A stretch of 64,000 nt of DNA from the NCBI GenBank assembly GCA_014860005.1, contig JACZKP010000076.1, positions 1 through 64,000 on the forward strand, in the 5' to 3' direction. Position 1 is the first letter of the stretch; every line of letters begins with the position of its first letter. Origin of the DNA: Verrucomicrobiota bacterium (GTDB lineage: Bacteria; Verrucomicrobiota; Verrucomicrobiae; Limisphaerales; UBA11358). Shown one piece after another: positions 1-7,803 of this stretch. A program made the position numbers and the translations under genes. A model generated the notes under the pieces. It was not told the DNA's origin and made no database searches. It saw nothing but the letters and a program-made list of their open reading frames with translations.

Positions 1-187
1 GCTTTCTGCTGTCTCGTCGCTGAGGCACGTTGCTGGTCCGGGGACTGTGGCTGAAAACTGCGCCGGCCTTGACCAAAGCGTGGACCCGGGCTCGCGCCCG
101 CACGCGGAAACCTGTACATGACTCCACCTGGAACAAATCCCTTGGAACGACCGGGCGGAAGCGATATCGTCAATGCTGGTAGCGCAG

Positions 188-263
188 GCGCTCGTAGCTC
201 AATGGATAGAGCATCGGTCTTCGGAACCGAGGGTTGCAGGTTCGAATCCTGCCGGGTGCGCCA
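188..263 (+). tRNA. tRNA-Arg (anticodon UCG)
   Basis: A complete 76-nt cloverleaf can be folded by eye: acceptor GCGCTCG pairs with CGGGTGC (G-U wobbles at two positions), D-arm GCTC/GAGC, anticodon stem TCGGT/ACCGA with loop CTTCGGA giving anticodon TCG, a 5-nt variable region and T-arm GCAGG/TTCGAAT/CCTGC. The 3' CCA is encoded. It reads CGA and probably other CGN arginine codons. It lies just upstream of an excisionase-like gene, and tRNA-Arg genes are frequent integration sites, so it could be an attachment site; no second copy of its 3' end is seen in the window. Confidence 0.97.
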
Positions 264-314
264 ATAAAATCAGCGGTTTCCTCACCATTCTCTCCCCCGC
301 CGTAGAATGCTTGC

Positions 315-596
315 TTGTACCCGGTCACAAATATGGCTCGACTGACGACGTGGATGGAGAAAGGGCGCTCTATAAAGACCTCAGCAGCCGAAAGCACCTG
401 GTTCGCGTGTATCGGGAGCGAACAGAAATCGCTAGAAGGCAAAAGGGCCAAAGAGCTCAGGTGGCTTCCCAGAGGAAAACCGGCATGGACCGTGATACCC
501 AAGAGGAATGGCGGCGGAAAGAAACCCAAATCGAATGTCGCAGGCAACAAGCCGAGTTCGATTTCATGCATCGAAAGGTGGCGGAATGATTTTTAG
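315..596 (+). CDS. Possible small basic protein downstream of the tRNA
   Basis: An open frame starting at TTG 315 (ATG alternative at 333) encodes 93 residues, rich in Lys/Arg, with no recognised domain. A TAGAAT box at 303-308 ends 6 nt before the TTG, the same spacing seen for several firmer genes here. A second frame (codons in phase with 173, ending at 589) is also open and has equally natural codons, but it has no good start and its first part is tRNA sequence. At most one frame is likely real. Otherwise this 420-base interval between the tRNA and the next gene holds nothing I can identify. Confidence 0.25.
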   Translation: MYPVTNMARLTTWMEKGRSIKTSAAESTWFACIGSEQKSLEGKRAKELRWLPRGKPAWTVIPKRNGGGKKPKSNVAGNKPSSISCIERWRNDF

Positions 597-681
597 GACC
601 GGCATTGGCTCAACAGTTCCATCACGCACACGGTTTGCGGGATTAGAATGGAAGAGAGAATTGAACGAAAAACGTTGAGCT

Positions 682-1104
682 ATGAAATCATCCTCGAACG
701 TCGAAGGCGCTCCCGTTATTGAAAGGAACGCCGATCAACCCTGTCACAGGACAGGCTCGGCCAATGGCCGCACGGACACGCTCTCCAGGAACGGATCGTC
801 GCGCCAGAATGGCCAAAGCACCAATCGTATCAACGTCACCGTTTGGCTCTCCGCCAAGGAAGCCGCATGCAAATTGAGCTGTTCCACGGACACGATCGAA
901 CGACGGGCGATTCCGTGGCAGGAAAATGCCACGCGTTACAAGATCCGTTTCAAATTCCTGGTGCTGGACGAAGGAGGCGAACCGACGCGCAGGTATTTCG
1001 AACCAGATCTCGAAGCTCTGCTGGTTGCCCCCAACGTTTTGCCCATGCCCTCGCGCCAGCGGCTCATTCCAAGATTCGTGCGTGCTGGCTCTCCGGTGGC
1101 CTGA
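682..1104 (+). CDS. Excisionase-like helix-turn-helix protein
   Basis: The product has 140 residues. The first ~50 are low-complexity and polar. Residues ~50-110 read as a winged helix-turn-helix of the excisionase/MerR-like type: WLSAKEAACKLSCSTDTIER is the usual 'ls.keAA..L.vs..Ti.R' helix pair, followed by a short beta-wing region and RRYFEPDLEALL. Such proteins act as recombination directionality factors or small transcription regulators. Its position between a tRNA gene and the rest of the element suits an Xis role, but no integrase is present in the window. A TAGAATGG -10-like box lies at 644-651. Family assignment is moderate; function is inferred. Confidence 0.55.
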   Translation: MKSSSNVEGAPVIERNADQPCHRTGSANGRTDTLSRNGSSRQNGQSTNRINVTVWLSAKEAACKLSCSTDTIERRAIPWQENATRYKIRFKFLVLDEGGEPTRRYFEPDLEALLVAPNVLPMPSRQRLIPRFVRAGSPVA

Positions 1105-1175
1105 CCGGAGCAGTGAGGTTGGGGATAGGCCAACCGTGCAGGTATGTAAACAGCGCCAAACAGAGTTGAGACAGT

Positions 1176-1181
1176 TATAAC
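1176..1181 (+). promoter_or_regulatory. -10-like box TATAAC in front of nrdJ
   Basis: TATAAC is followed by five bases and then the nrdJ ATG at 1187. With a normal -10 to start-site distance the transcript would begin at or next to the ATG, giving a leaderless mRNA. No good -35 hexamer is visible 16-18 bases upstream. Confidence 0.45.
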
Positions 1182-1186
1182 GCCGC

Positions 1187-4168
1187 ATGAAATCAATCGC
1201 CATTTCTCGCGTATTCAGCCGCGCGGGTGTTGATCCGTTTGAGGAGGTGAAGTGGGAAAAACGGACGGCGGAAATTACCGACGACAAAAATCGAGTGATC
1301 TTTCGCCAGACGGACGTGCTTGTCCCCGGGTTCTGGTCTCAACTCGCCACGAATATCGTCGTCTCAAAATATTTCTACGGGGAACAGGGAACGAGCGAAC
1401 GGGAGAACAGCGTGCGGCAGCTGGTCCACCGCGTCTGCCGCACCATCGCGGACTGGGGTGTAAAGGACGGGTACTTCAACAAGGAGGATGGGGACGCTTT
1501 TTGCGCCGAACTGGTCTGGCTTTGCCTTCATCAATACGGCGCCTTCAACTCGCCCGTGTGGTTTAACGTGGGTCTGCACGATGTTTACGGCGTGGGGAAA
1601 AACTCCACCCGCGGCAATTGGTTCTACAACCCGAAAACGCAGAAAGCCGAGCGAGCCGCCACACAATACGAGCACCCTCAGTGTAGTGCCTGCTTCATTC
1701 AATCCGTTGAGGACAACATGGAGTCAATCATGGATCTGGCCAAAAGCGAGGCCATGCTGTTCAAGTTCGGTTCCGGCACCGGCACGGATTTGACGCCATT
1801 GCGCTCCAACCGTGAGAAGCTCTCCGGCGGAGGCCGCCCCAGCGGACCACTTTCATTCCTTCAAGTGTACGATCAAGTCGCCGCAATCGTGAAGTCCGGA
1901 GGCAAGACCCGCCGCGCGGCCAAGATGAACACGCTCCGCGACTGGCACGGAGACATCGAGGAATTCATCGAAGCCAAACAGAAGGAGGAGAGGAAGGCGT
2001 GGGCTTTGATTGAACAGGGTTACGATGGCTCCTTCAACGGCGAAGCCTACGGGAGCGTCAGGTTTCAGAACGAGAACCTTTCCGTGCGTGCCAGTGATGA
2101 ATTCATGGAAGCCGCAGTTTCCGGCAAAGAGTGGTGGACTCGAGCCGTCACCACTGGCAAGCCGCTGGAGCAGAAGGATGCCGCGAAGCTGCTGCACAAG
2201 ATTGCCGAAGGCACCTGGACCTGCGGCGATCCTGGGATGCAATTCGACAGCACGATCCAGAAATGGCACACGTGCAAGGCCACTGAACCGATCCACTCGA
2301 CGAACCCGTGTTCCGAATACGTTTTTCTGAACGACACGGCGTGCAACCTGGCCTCGCTGAACTTGATGAAGTTCAAGCGCGACGACGGCGCCTTCGACGT
2401 GGAGCGCTTCAAGGCAGCGGTGCGCCTGTTCATCACAGCGCAGGAGATTCTCGTGGACAACTCCAGTTACCCGACCAGGGAGATTGCCGAGAATTCCCAC
2501 ATCTTCCGCACGTTGGGCCTGGGCTACGCCAACCTCGGCTCGCTCATCATGAGCTACGGGCTGGCGTACGATTCAGAGGAGGCACGAGCCCTTGCCGGCG
2601 CCATTACTGCCGTCATGACTGGCGAGGCTTACAAGCAGTCAGCACTGCTGGCCCAACGACTCGGCGCATTCAAAGGCTACAGGGACGCCCGCTGTGTCCA
2701 TGTGGAAAAGGCGGTTCGCCAGGACAATGTGGAATCCATGCTCGGTGTCCTTGAACTGCACCGTGCGGCTGTCAACGACATTCGCGTCTCTGAAAAGTTT
2801 GACTGCCTTCGGTTGGCGGCAGCGGAGTGTTGGGATCAGGCGCTCACGCTGGGTAGACTACACGGCTACCGCAACGCCCAGGTGACCGTGCTGGCGCCAA
2901 CCGGGACCATCTCCTTCCTGATGGACAGCGACACCACGGGGATCGAACCGGATATCGCATTGGTCAAATACAAGCTGCTCGCCGGCGGAGGCATGCTGAA
3001 AATCGTGAACCGCACCGTGTCAGAGGCGCTACGCAGCCTTGGCTATGTTCAGGCGCAGATCGAAAACATCGTCCGACACGTCGAGACGTACGACACGATC
3101 GAAGACGTGGTGCTGACCCAGGATGACGAGGTCGTGACACAGGGTTTGTCACAGGCGGGCGATATTTCCAAGAGCGGCCTGAAGCCAGAGCAGCTGCCCG
3201 TTTTTGATTGCGCCTTCAAGCCTGCGCGAGGCCAGCGCAGCCTGAACTACTGCGCGCACTTGAAGATCATGGGCGCGGCACAACCATTCCTGTCCGGTGC
3301 GATTTCCAAAACGGTGAACGTCCCCAACACGGCCACGATTGAGGAAATCCGCGACATCTACGTCGAGGCTTGGAAGATGGGGCTCAAGTGCGTAGCCATC
3401 TACCGGGATGGCTCGAAACGCTCGCAACCGCTCAACACGACGAAACTTGCCGGCAACGGAGAGGACAAAAACTTCCCGAATCATTTAGCCATTCTGCAGA
3501 AGGAAGTGGAGCAGTTGCGGAAGCAGGTTGGGCAGCCGGTGCGCCACCGCATGCCAGAGACGCGCGCTTCTTTCACCCACAAGTTCAGCATTGCGGGCCA
3601 CGAAGGCTACTTCACGGTCGGCCTGTTCGAAGATGGCCAGCCAGGCGAGCTGTTCATCACGATGGCGAAGGAAGGCTCCACCATCGGCGGCTTGATGGAC
3701 ACGATCGCGACCTTGGTGAGTCTGTCACTCCAGTACGGCGTGCCGCTGGAAGACCTTGTGCGGAAATTCGCGCACCAGCGCTTCGAGCCGTCCGGTTACA
3801 CATTGAATCCACAAATCCGTGTGGCCAAGTCGATCGTGGATTACATCTTCCGCTGGCTGGGGCTCGCGTTTATTCCAGGCTACGAAGGCGCCGACCTCGG
3901 GAACGGCCCGGCAAGCCCCCTCAGTCACATGCGCCACCATGCCGCGACATCACCGGCGGAGCCGGTATTGACTCCCCCGGGAAACTTTGAAATGGGGAGC
4001 AACGGGCACGGAACGGACGCGGACGCCACCGGAGTCCGAGCCATGAACGCGACCCTGGCCCACTATCAATCAGACGCACCACCCTGCCCCAACTGCGGCG
4101 CCATCATGGTGCGTAATGGTGCCTGTTACAGATGCCCGAGCTGCGGCGAAAGTTCAGGTTGCAGCTAG
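1187..4168 (+). CDS. nrdJ: Adenosylcobalamin-dependent ribonucleoside-diphosphate reductase (class II)
   Basis: A 993-residue class II ribonucleotide reductase, which makes deoxyribonucleotides in the cytoplasm using coenzyme B12. Visible family features are FNSPVWFNVG (~120-129), the active-site NPCSEY with Asn373, Cys375 and Glu377, the TGTISFLMDSDTTGIEPD stretch in the C-terminal half of the barrel, and a C-terminal zinc-ribbon-like tail (CPNCG...CPSCG) bearing the Cys residues that recycle the active-site disulfide. Length is normal for the B12 type with a C-terminal TSCPD-like region. It is a single-gene unit closed by a terminator. Carriage by a mobile element suggests autonomous dNTP supply for its own replication. 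No B12 riboswitch or NrdR box is visible upstream. Confidence 0.96.
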   Translation: MKSIAISRVFSRAGVDPFEEVKWEKRTAEITDDKNRVIFRQTDVLVPGFWSQLATNIVVSKYFYGEQGTSERENSVRQLVHRVCRTIADWGVKDGYFNKEDGDAFCAELVWLCLHQYGAFNSPVWFNVGLHDVYGVGKNSTRGNWFYNPKTQKAERAATQYEHPQCSACFIQSVEDNMESIMDLAKSEAMLFKFGSGTGTDLTPLRSNREKLSGGGRPSGPLSFLQVYDQVAAIVKSGGKTRRAAKMNTLRDWHGDIEEFIEAKQKEERKAWALIEQGYDGSFNGEAYGSVRFQNENLSVRASDEFMEAAVSGKEWWTRAVTTGKPLEQKDAAKLLHKIAEGTWTCGDPGMQFDSTIQKWHTCKATEPIHSTNPCSEYVFLNDTACNLASLNLMKFKRDDGAFDVERFKAAVRLFITAQEILVDNSSYPTREIAENSHIFRTLGLGYANLGSLIMSYGLAYDSEEARALAGAITAVMTGEAYKQSALLAQRLGAFKGYRDARCVHVEKAVRQDNVESMLGVLELHRAAVNDIRVSEKFDCLRLAAAECWDQALTLGRLHGYRNAQVTVLAPTGTISFLMDSDTTGIEPDIALVKYKLLAGGGMLKIVNRTVSEALRSLGYVQAQIENIVRHVETYDTIEDVVLTQDDEVVTQGLSQAGDISKSGLKPEQLPVFDCAFKPARGQRSLNYCAHLKIMGAAQPFLSGAISKTVNVPNTATIEEIRDIYVEAWKMGLKCVAIYRDGSKRSQPLNTTKLAGNGEDKNFPNHLAILQKEVEQLRKQVGQPVRHRMPETRASFTHKFSIAGHEGYFTVGLFEDGQPGELFITMAKEGSTIGGLMDTIATLVSLSLQYGVPLEDLVRKFAHQRFEPSGYTLNPQIRVAKSIVDYIFRWLGLAFIPGYEGADLGNGPASPLSHMRHHAATSPAEPVLTPPGNFEMGSNGHGTDADATGVRAMNATLAHYQSDAPPCPNCGAIMVRNGACYRCPSCGESSGCS

Positions 4169-4191
4169 CAACTTTTACGTGCTTTCACGGG

Positions 4192-4227
4192 GAGCAAGAG
4201 CCGTCCTGGCCGTCTTGCTCTTTTTTT
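4192..4227 (+). terminator. Rho-independent terminator after nrdJ
   Basis: A perfect 8-bp stem GAGCAAGA/TCTTGCTC encloses a 13-nt loop and is followed directly by seven T residues, 24 bases after the nrdJ stop. This is a textbook intrinsic terminator and shows nrdJ is transcribed as its own unit. Confidence 0.9.
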
Positions 4228-4320
4228 ATTGCGATAACGAAGTCAAGAAGAGCGAGGCGAACATAACGGACTTGGCTCAGAAAAAAGAGAAGACATCCGA
4301 CAAACCACGAGCGACGGAAT

Positions 4321-4326
4321 TATAAT
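4321..4326 (+). promoter_or_regulatory. -10 box TATAAT upstream of the 4.4-6.6 kb gene group
   Basis: A consensus TATAAT lies about 58 bases before the ATG at 4385, in the gap between the nrdJ terminator and the next gene. It is the likely promoter for the unknown genes that follow. Confidence 0.5.
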
Positions 4327-4384
4327 GCAGCAACGACCGGCCCAGTCGCAACGTGAGACGGGCTGAATTGAGAGAAAAACCCAG

Positions 4385-4861
4385 ATGACCGCTGCCATTG
4401 CTCACACCCAGTTGTTGACCGGAACCGACCTCATCGATACGGCCTGCCGGAAATACGAGGAAGCAGCAGCAAGATTCGGACAACTCAAAGCAAACTGGCA
4501 CACGCTGCCAGCACAGGAAGCGGTCACACTCATTGTGGAGACGCAGGCGATACTGCGCGAAACCCGCCGGATTCTCGACCAGGCCACCAGCCAAATGCCG
4601 GTCATGAACGGCCCGGAATGGCAGGGGGCGACCGGTAGCAGTGAAACCGGCAGCCGCGTCATTGGCTGCCTTCAGCAGGCTTTCGACTTAAGCAACCGGA
4701 TCGATGACCTCCTTGAGAGCAGCCAAGAGCTGATTCAGACCTGCCTTGCTCATGAGGAGGCCCGCGAGCGTTACCAGACAGGCAAAGCCCTCCTGATTGT
4801 CGCCGCTGCAGCCGTTACGGTCATCATCGGTGCAGTCGTAGCACTGCTCTTCCTTTTCTAG
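4385..4861 (+). CDS. Unknown protein with C-terminal membrane anchor
   Basis: The product has 158 residues. The first ~130 are helical, rich in Ala, Gln and Glu, with a probable coiled coil around residues 20-70. A single strongly hydrophobic segment (LLIVAAAAVTVIIGAVVALL) ends the chain, so it looks tail-anchored in the inner membrane with a cytoplasmic body. No known domain is recognised. It is the first gene of a same-strand run of unknown proteins ending with a ParB-like protein. Confidence 0.65.
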   Translation: MTAAIAHTQLLTGTDLIDTACRKYEEAAARFGQLKANWHTLPAQEAVTLIVETQAILRETRRILDQATSQMPVMNGPEWQGATGSSETGSRVIGCLQQAFDLSNRIDDLLESSQELIQTCLAHEEARERYQTGKALLIVAAAAVTVIIGAVVALLFLF

Positions 4862-4965
4862 CGCGCGTTCGGATTACGCCACAGTCGCTTCCTTCCGCTT
4901 TGAGGGCACTTCACAAGCCTTTCTTAAACACTCGGCACAAACGTGACCAAACACACTTTCGCACA

Positions 4966-5418
4966 ATGCTCACTGTTACCAGTTACCACGTGCCTGGGTT
5001 TGGCGCGGTGGATGTCGTTGAACAGAACGACGCCGGAGACCGCTTTTGGGATCTGTTCGCTTCATCCGGGGAGTGTCTCAACGAGGGCGATCCTTTCTGG
5101 AGAGAGCCAACTCGCAATCAGGTGGAGGAATTCCTCGCGCGGCAACTGAAGGAAGTCTTGAGCCGGCTCGAAAAGGAATGTGAGCGGAACCAAATCGGTC
5201 AGGAGCATCTGGACGAGGCCGTCCATGAAGCGGCTCAAACGAATAATTCCAGGCTGGATCAAGCTGCTGAAGCACATCAGCAGGAGCAATTGATCGCGGC
5301 AGCGGAAGAGGAGGCTGCCCGGATCAACAACGGAGGACACACCCGCCAGCTTGCACACCTGTTTGAGGTATATGGCGAAGCAGGGGCCATTGAGGTGCTG
5401 CAGATGGTAAGAGCGTGA
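4966..5418 (+). CDS. Unknown soluble protein
   Basis: ATG at 4966 (MLTVTSYHVPGFG...) is preferred over the upstream ATG at 4900, because the extra residues are basic and unlike the rest. The 150-residue product has an N-terminal globular part with aromatic motifs (YHVPGFGAVDVVEQ, FWDLFASSG, DPFWREPT) and a charged, Gln/Glu/Ala-rich helical C-terminal half. I do not recognise the family. It is followed by a small zinc-ribbon protein on the same strand. Confidence 0.6.
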   Translation: MLTVTSYHVPGFGAVDVVEQNDAGDRFWDLFASSGECLNEGDPFWREPTRNQVEEFLARQLKEVLSRLEKECERNQIGQEHLDEAVHEAAQTNNSRLDQAAEAHQQEQLIAAAEEEAARINNGGHTRQLAHLFEVYGEAGAIEVLQMVRA

Positions 5419-5596
5419 GACGGTTGGCCGCAGGGTAATTCGTTTCTCTTGCGCGGCCCCATTCGGCAATCGAGAGGGTTGAGGATCTGTGAAGGGCCGG
5501 CCAATTACGGCGCTGGTCCTTCAGCCTGACGGCGAACACAAACTCGGCAGCAGCTTTGTCACGCACCGGGTCCGACAGGGATATGAACCAAAGCGT

Positions 5597-5923
5597 ATGA
5601 GCAAGACCGCCAAATCACCCAAGAGAAAGCGACGCAAGCTGACCGCACGGCAGTTGACAGAAAAATTCCCGAACCTGCAACCGAACGACAATTGTCTGAC
5701 CAACATTGCCTGCCCCGAATGCGGCAATCGCAACCAGTTTCGTATCGAAATGAAGAGCGTTTTTACGCTCCGCGACGACGGGACCGATGGCTACGAAGAT
5801 ACGGACTGGGGGCAGAATGCTTACTGCCAGTGTGGCGAGTGCCAACATGAAGGCAAAGTGCGCGACTTCACTTTCGCCGGGCTGGACGACCTGCTGCAGT
5901 CCGCAAATGCATCCAAAGCCTGA
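5597..5923 (+). CDS. Small zinc-ribbon protein
   Basis: Starting at ATG 5597 the product is 108 residues. It begins with a very basic segment (KSPKRKRRKLTARQL), followed by a zinc-ribbon-like pair: CPECG near residue 38 and CQCGEC near residue 80, separated by a beta-rich stretch. This could bind nucleic acid. The frame is open upstream to 5489, but those residues show no conservation cue. Its 3' end overlaps the next gene by 17 bases, which suggests translational coupling. Confidence 0.6.
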   Translation: MSKTAKSPKRKRRKLTARQLTEKFPNLQPNDNCLTNIACPECGNRNQFRIEMKSVFTLRDDGTDGYEDTDWGQNAYCQCGECQHEGKVRDFTFAGLDDLLQSANASKA

Positions 5924-6584
5924 CGCCGAGAAAATCCGGTTCCGCAAGGAGGCCGATTCCTGTTACCGTTTGGTGCATGAGGGAACCCTCGATGGAAGTT
6001 CGAACCTCTCATACATCGTACGTCTGGTGGAGGGGGAAATGGGGATCAAACTGGAGCGAAAGGGTTACTTTGGCCAAGGAAGGTACAGCAGCCAAACACT
6101 TCAAAGCGATAGGCCGATCAACACGCGCGTCTTCGGCCGGAAATTCCGACGTCTGTTCGGGCTCTCGCTTAAAGAACTGGCCGCCGTTGTTCGCGCCCGC
6201 CGCCTTCTAGGGCCGAAAGTTGGAGAACCTGAGTTTGTGGGACTCGACGAGCGAACCAGCGCACTGGCTTTGAAGACATGGTCACTCGATTATTACGAGG
6301 CCAACGGCATCAACTGCCCCGGGAGCCGCGCCGCCCTCGAACGCAACAGCCAATTTCGCTGGCGCCGAGTCACGGTTGACCGGCTCCTGCACAACCTGGA
6401 AAACAGTTTCCAGACCCGCCTTAAAGTGGAGGTCTATCGACAACTGCTCGAAAACAGGGTTGCCTTGCCTCCATTGGTCTGCCGGCGTCGAGGCTGGGAA
6501 CTGTTGGAGGGCTATCACCGCCTGGCTGCGCACCAACAGGCAGGAGTCGCTGAGGTGCCGTGCATCGTCATCGGGAAGGCTTAA
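5907..6584 (+). CDS. ParB/sulfiredoxin-fold protein
   Basis: ATG 5907 overlaps the end of the preceding gene and gives a 225-residue product. The C-terminal ~70 residues match the ParB-N/Srx fold: LPPLVCRRRGWELLEGYHRLAAHQQAGVAEVPCIVI contains the 'GYHRlaA....G..evPciv' phosphate-binding signature (Tyr replaces the usual first His/Lys context). The N-terminal 130 residues are unassigned. Members of this fold act in partitioning, as CTPases, or as nucleases or adapters; no ParA partner is in the window, so partitioning is not established. The gene ends tail-to-tail with the RNase H gene, overlapping by 4 bases. Confidence 0.55.
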   Translation: MHPKPDAEKIRFRKEADSCYRLVHEGTLDGSSNLSYIVRLVEGEMGIKLERKGYFGQGRYSSQTLQSDRPINTRVFGRKFRRLFGLSLKELAAVVRARRLLGPKVGEPEFVGLDERTSALALKTWSLDYYEANGINCPGSRAALERNSQFRWRRVTVDRLLHNLENSFQTRLKVEVYRQLLENRVALPPLVCRRRGWELLEGYHRLAAHQQAGVAEVPCIVIGKA

Positions 6585-7702
6585 AGCGAAATGTCCAACT
6601 GTGCAGAGCGGGCTTCCTTTTGGAGAAACCGTTTGACCGGAGCGAAACTGCGCCGGTGTTCGGGACACAGTCCTTTCTCTTGAATCAGACGCAGATGCCC
6701 GGCGTTACCATAACCACGATTCTGATCGAACTCCCACCCGGGGTGCTTGATGTGCAGGAGCTTCATCAACTGGCCGTGAACTACCGTGGCTATGATCGAG
6801 GCTGCTGCGATCGCGCGCGAGGTCGATTCGCCGCGGGTGAGAAAAAGCGCCTTCCGATGAGAAAGGACCGGCTGGGGAGAGCCGTCCACCAACACGCACT
6901 CGGCCTTCAGGCCAGCCTTGGTTTCACAGAGAGCTACTGCCTCTTGCATGGCTTTGGCGTTGGCGGCCGTCAAACCAAGCGCGTCAATTTCGGCGGCGTC
7001 GATTTTCGCCCAGGCAAACGGCACTCCGGAGGCGACAAGCTGTTCGTAAATATGTTCCCGTTCGTCGTGACCGATCTGCTTGCTGTCAAAGACCGGGGGC
7101 AGGCGTGTGCTTGGAGTCAGGCACACACTCGCAACCACAAGGGGTCCGGCGCAGGCGGACCTGCCGGAATCATCGCAGCCTTGAATGACCTGGTGGTCCT
7201 TGAACACTTGCTCCTCGGTTGTCCCTGTCGAAGGACGCACATCCTCCCGTCCGATAAAGCGGGCTGGCGTGCGCGTCAGGATTTCCTGAAACACAGGATG
7301 CAGATCAGGAGGAACCGGCAGCCGGAAAATCCGGGCGTGGCTATGGAAAAACGCCTCCGGGGCGGGGCCGGCCAGGTCCACGGTCAGGTAATGCTCCGGG
7401 TCGATCCGAACCCCGACCAAGCCGATGCGCTGCCCGGCCTCGTCTTTCCCCAGCCACTTGTACGTCTGACCCCTCACGCCTTTGGGGTGACGGACGTCAA
7501 TCACCATGGTTTGACCCGGGGTGGACGGGGTGGCCTTCTCCGCTACAGCAAGCAGTTGAAGAATCTCCTGAACCCGCTCGGCGTGGCTTGGCAACAGGGG
7601 CTCGGCACTCGCAGCACGTCCGCGGTGCGTCAACAACCAGGCCGGGCCGACCTTCACGCGACGCCCCTGCTTGATAGACTCTATGAACGAATTCACTTTC
7701 AC
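6581..7702 (-). CDS. Type-2 RNase H (HII/HIII-like) with long N-terminal extension
   Basis: The last ~200 residues are a type-2 RNase H: GCDDSGRSACAGPLVVASV, FDSKQIG, EIDALGL, VLVDGS, IAAASIIA and a GYGN...HRRSF end. These enzymes remove RNA from RNA-DNA hybrids, including Okazaki primers. The metal-binding quartet reads D177, D178, D273, E292 (numbered from GTG 7702) instead of RNase HII's D-E-D-D; the final Glu is the RNase HIII pattern, while the C-terminal end is HII-like. About 170 N-terminal residues precede it and match neither type's known N-domain. Start choice: a TATAAT box at 7733-7728 (minus) lies upstream, and GTG 7702 is the first start that a transcript from it would contain. 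Confidence 0.75.
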   Translation of the reverse strand: MKVNSFIESIKQGRRVKVGPAWLLTHRGRAASAEPLLPSHAERVQEILQLLAVAEKATPSTPGQTMVIDVRHPKGVRGQTYKWLGKDEAGQRIGLVGVRIDPEHYLTVDLAGPAPEAFFHSHARIFRLPVPPDLHPVFQEILTRTPARFIGREDVRPSTGTTEEQVFKDHQVIQGCDDSGRSACAGPLVVASVCLTPSTRLPPVFDSKQIGHDEREHIYEQLVASGVPFAWAKIDAAEIDALGLTAANAKAMQEAVALCETKAGLKAECVLVDGSPQPVLSHRKALFLTRGESTSRAIAAASIIATVVHGQLMKLLHIKHPGWEFDQNRGYGNAGHLRLIQEKGLCPEHRRSFAPVKRFLQKEARSAQLDISL

Positions 7703-7727
7703 CGTGGCACCTCGCGGGGCTTCTCGC

Positions 7728-7733
7728 ATTATA
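7728..7733 (-). promoter_or_regulatory. -10 box TATAATG, minus strand
   Basis: Consensus TATAAT reading leftwards, about 25 bases before the GTG at 7702 of the RNase H gene. It lies in the 100-bp interval separating this gene from the divergent GHKL gene. Confidence 0.45.
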
Positions 7734-7803
7734 CGGAGCGCCGGGGTGGGTTCGATGCGGGTAGCTGGCGCATGCCAAACAAAAACCCGAAACAAACCGC
7801 GCT

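Noticed and set aside
170..571. Minus-strand ORF of 133 residues containing IRTCNPRFRRPMLYPLSYE
   Set aside because: This is the familiar false protein produced by translating the antisense of a tRNA-Arg gene; the tRNA itself folds perfectly.
1105..1186. Possible cobalamin riboswitch or NrdR boxes before nrdJ
   Set aside because: Only about 80 bases separate nrdJ from the upstream gene, and neither a B12-box-like sequence nor paired NrdR boxes is visible.
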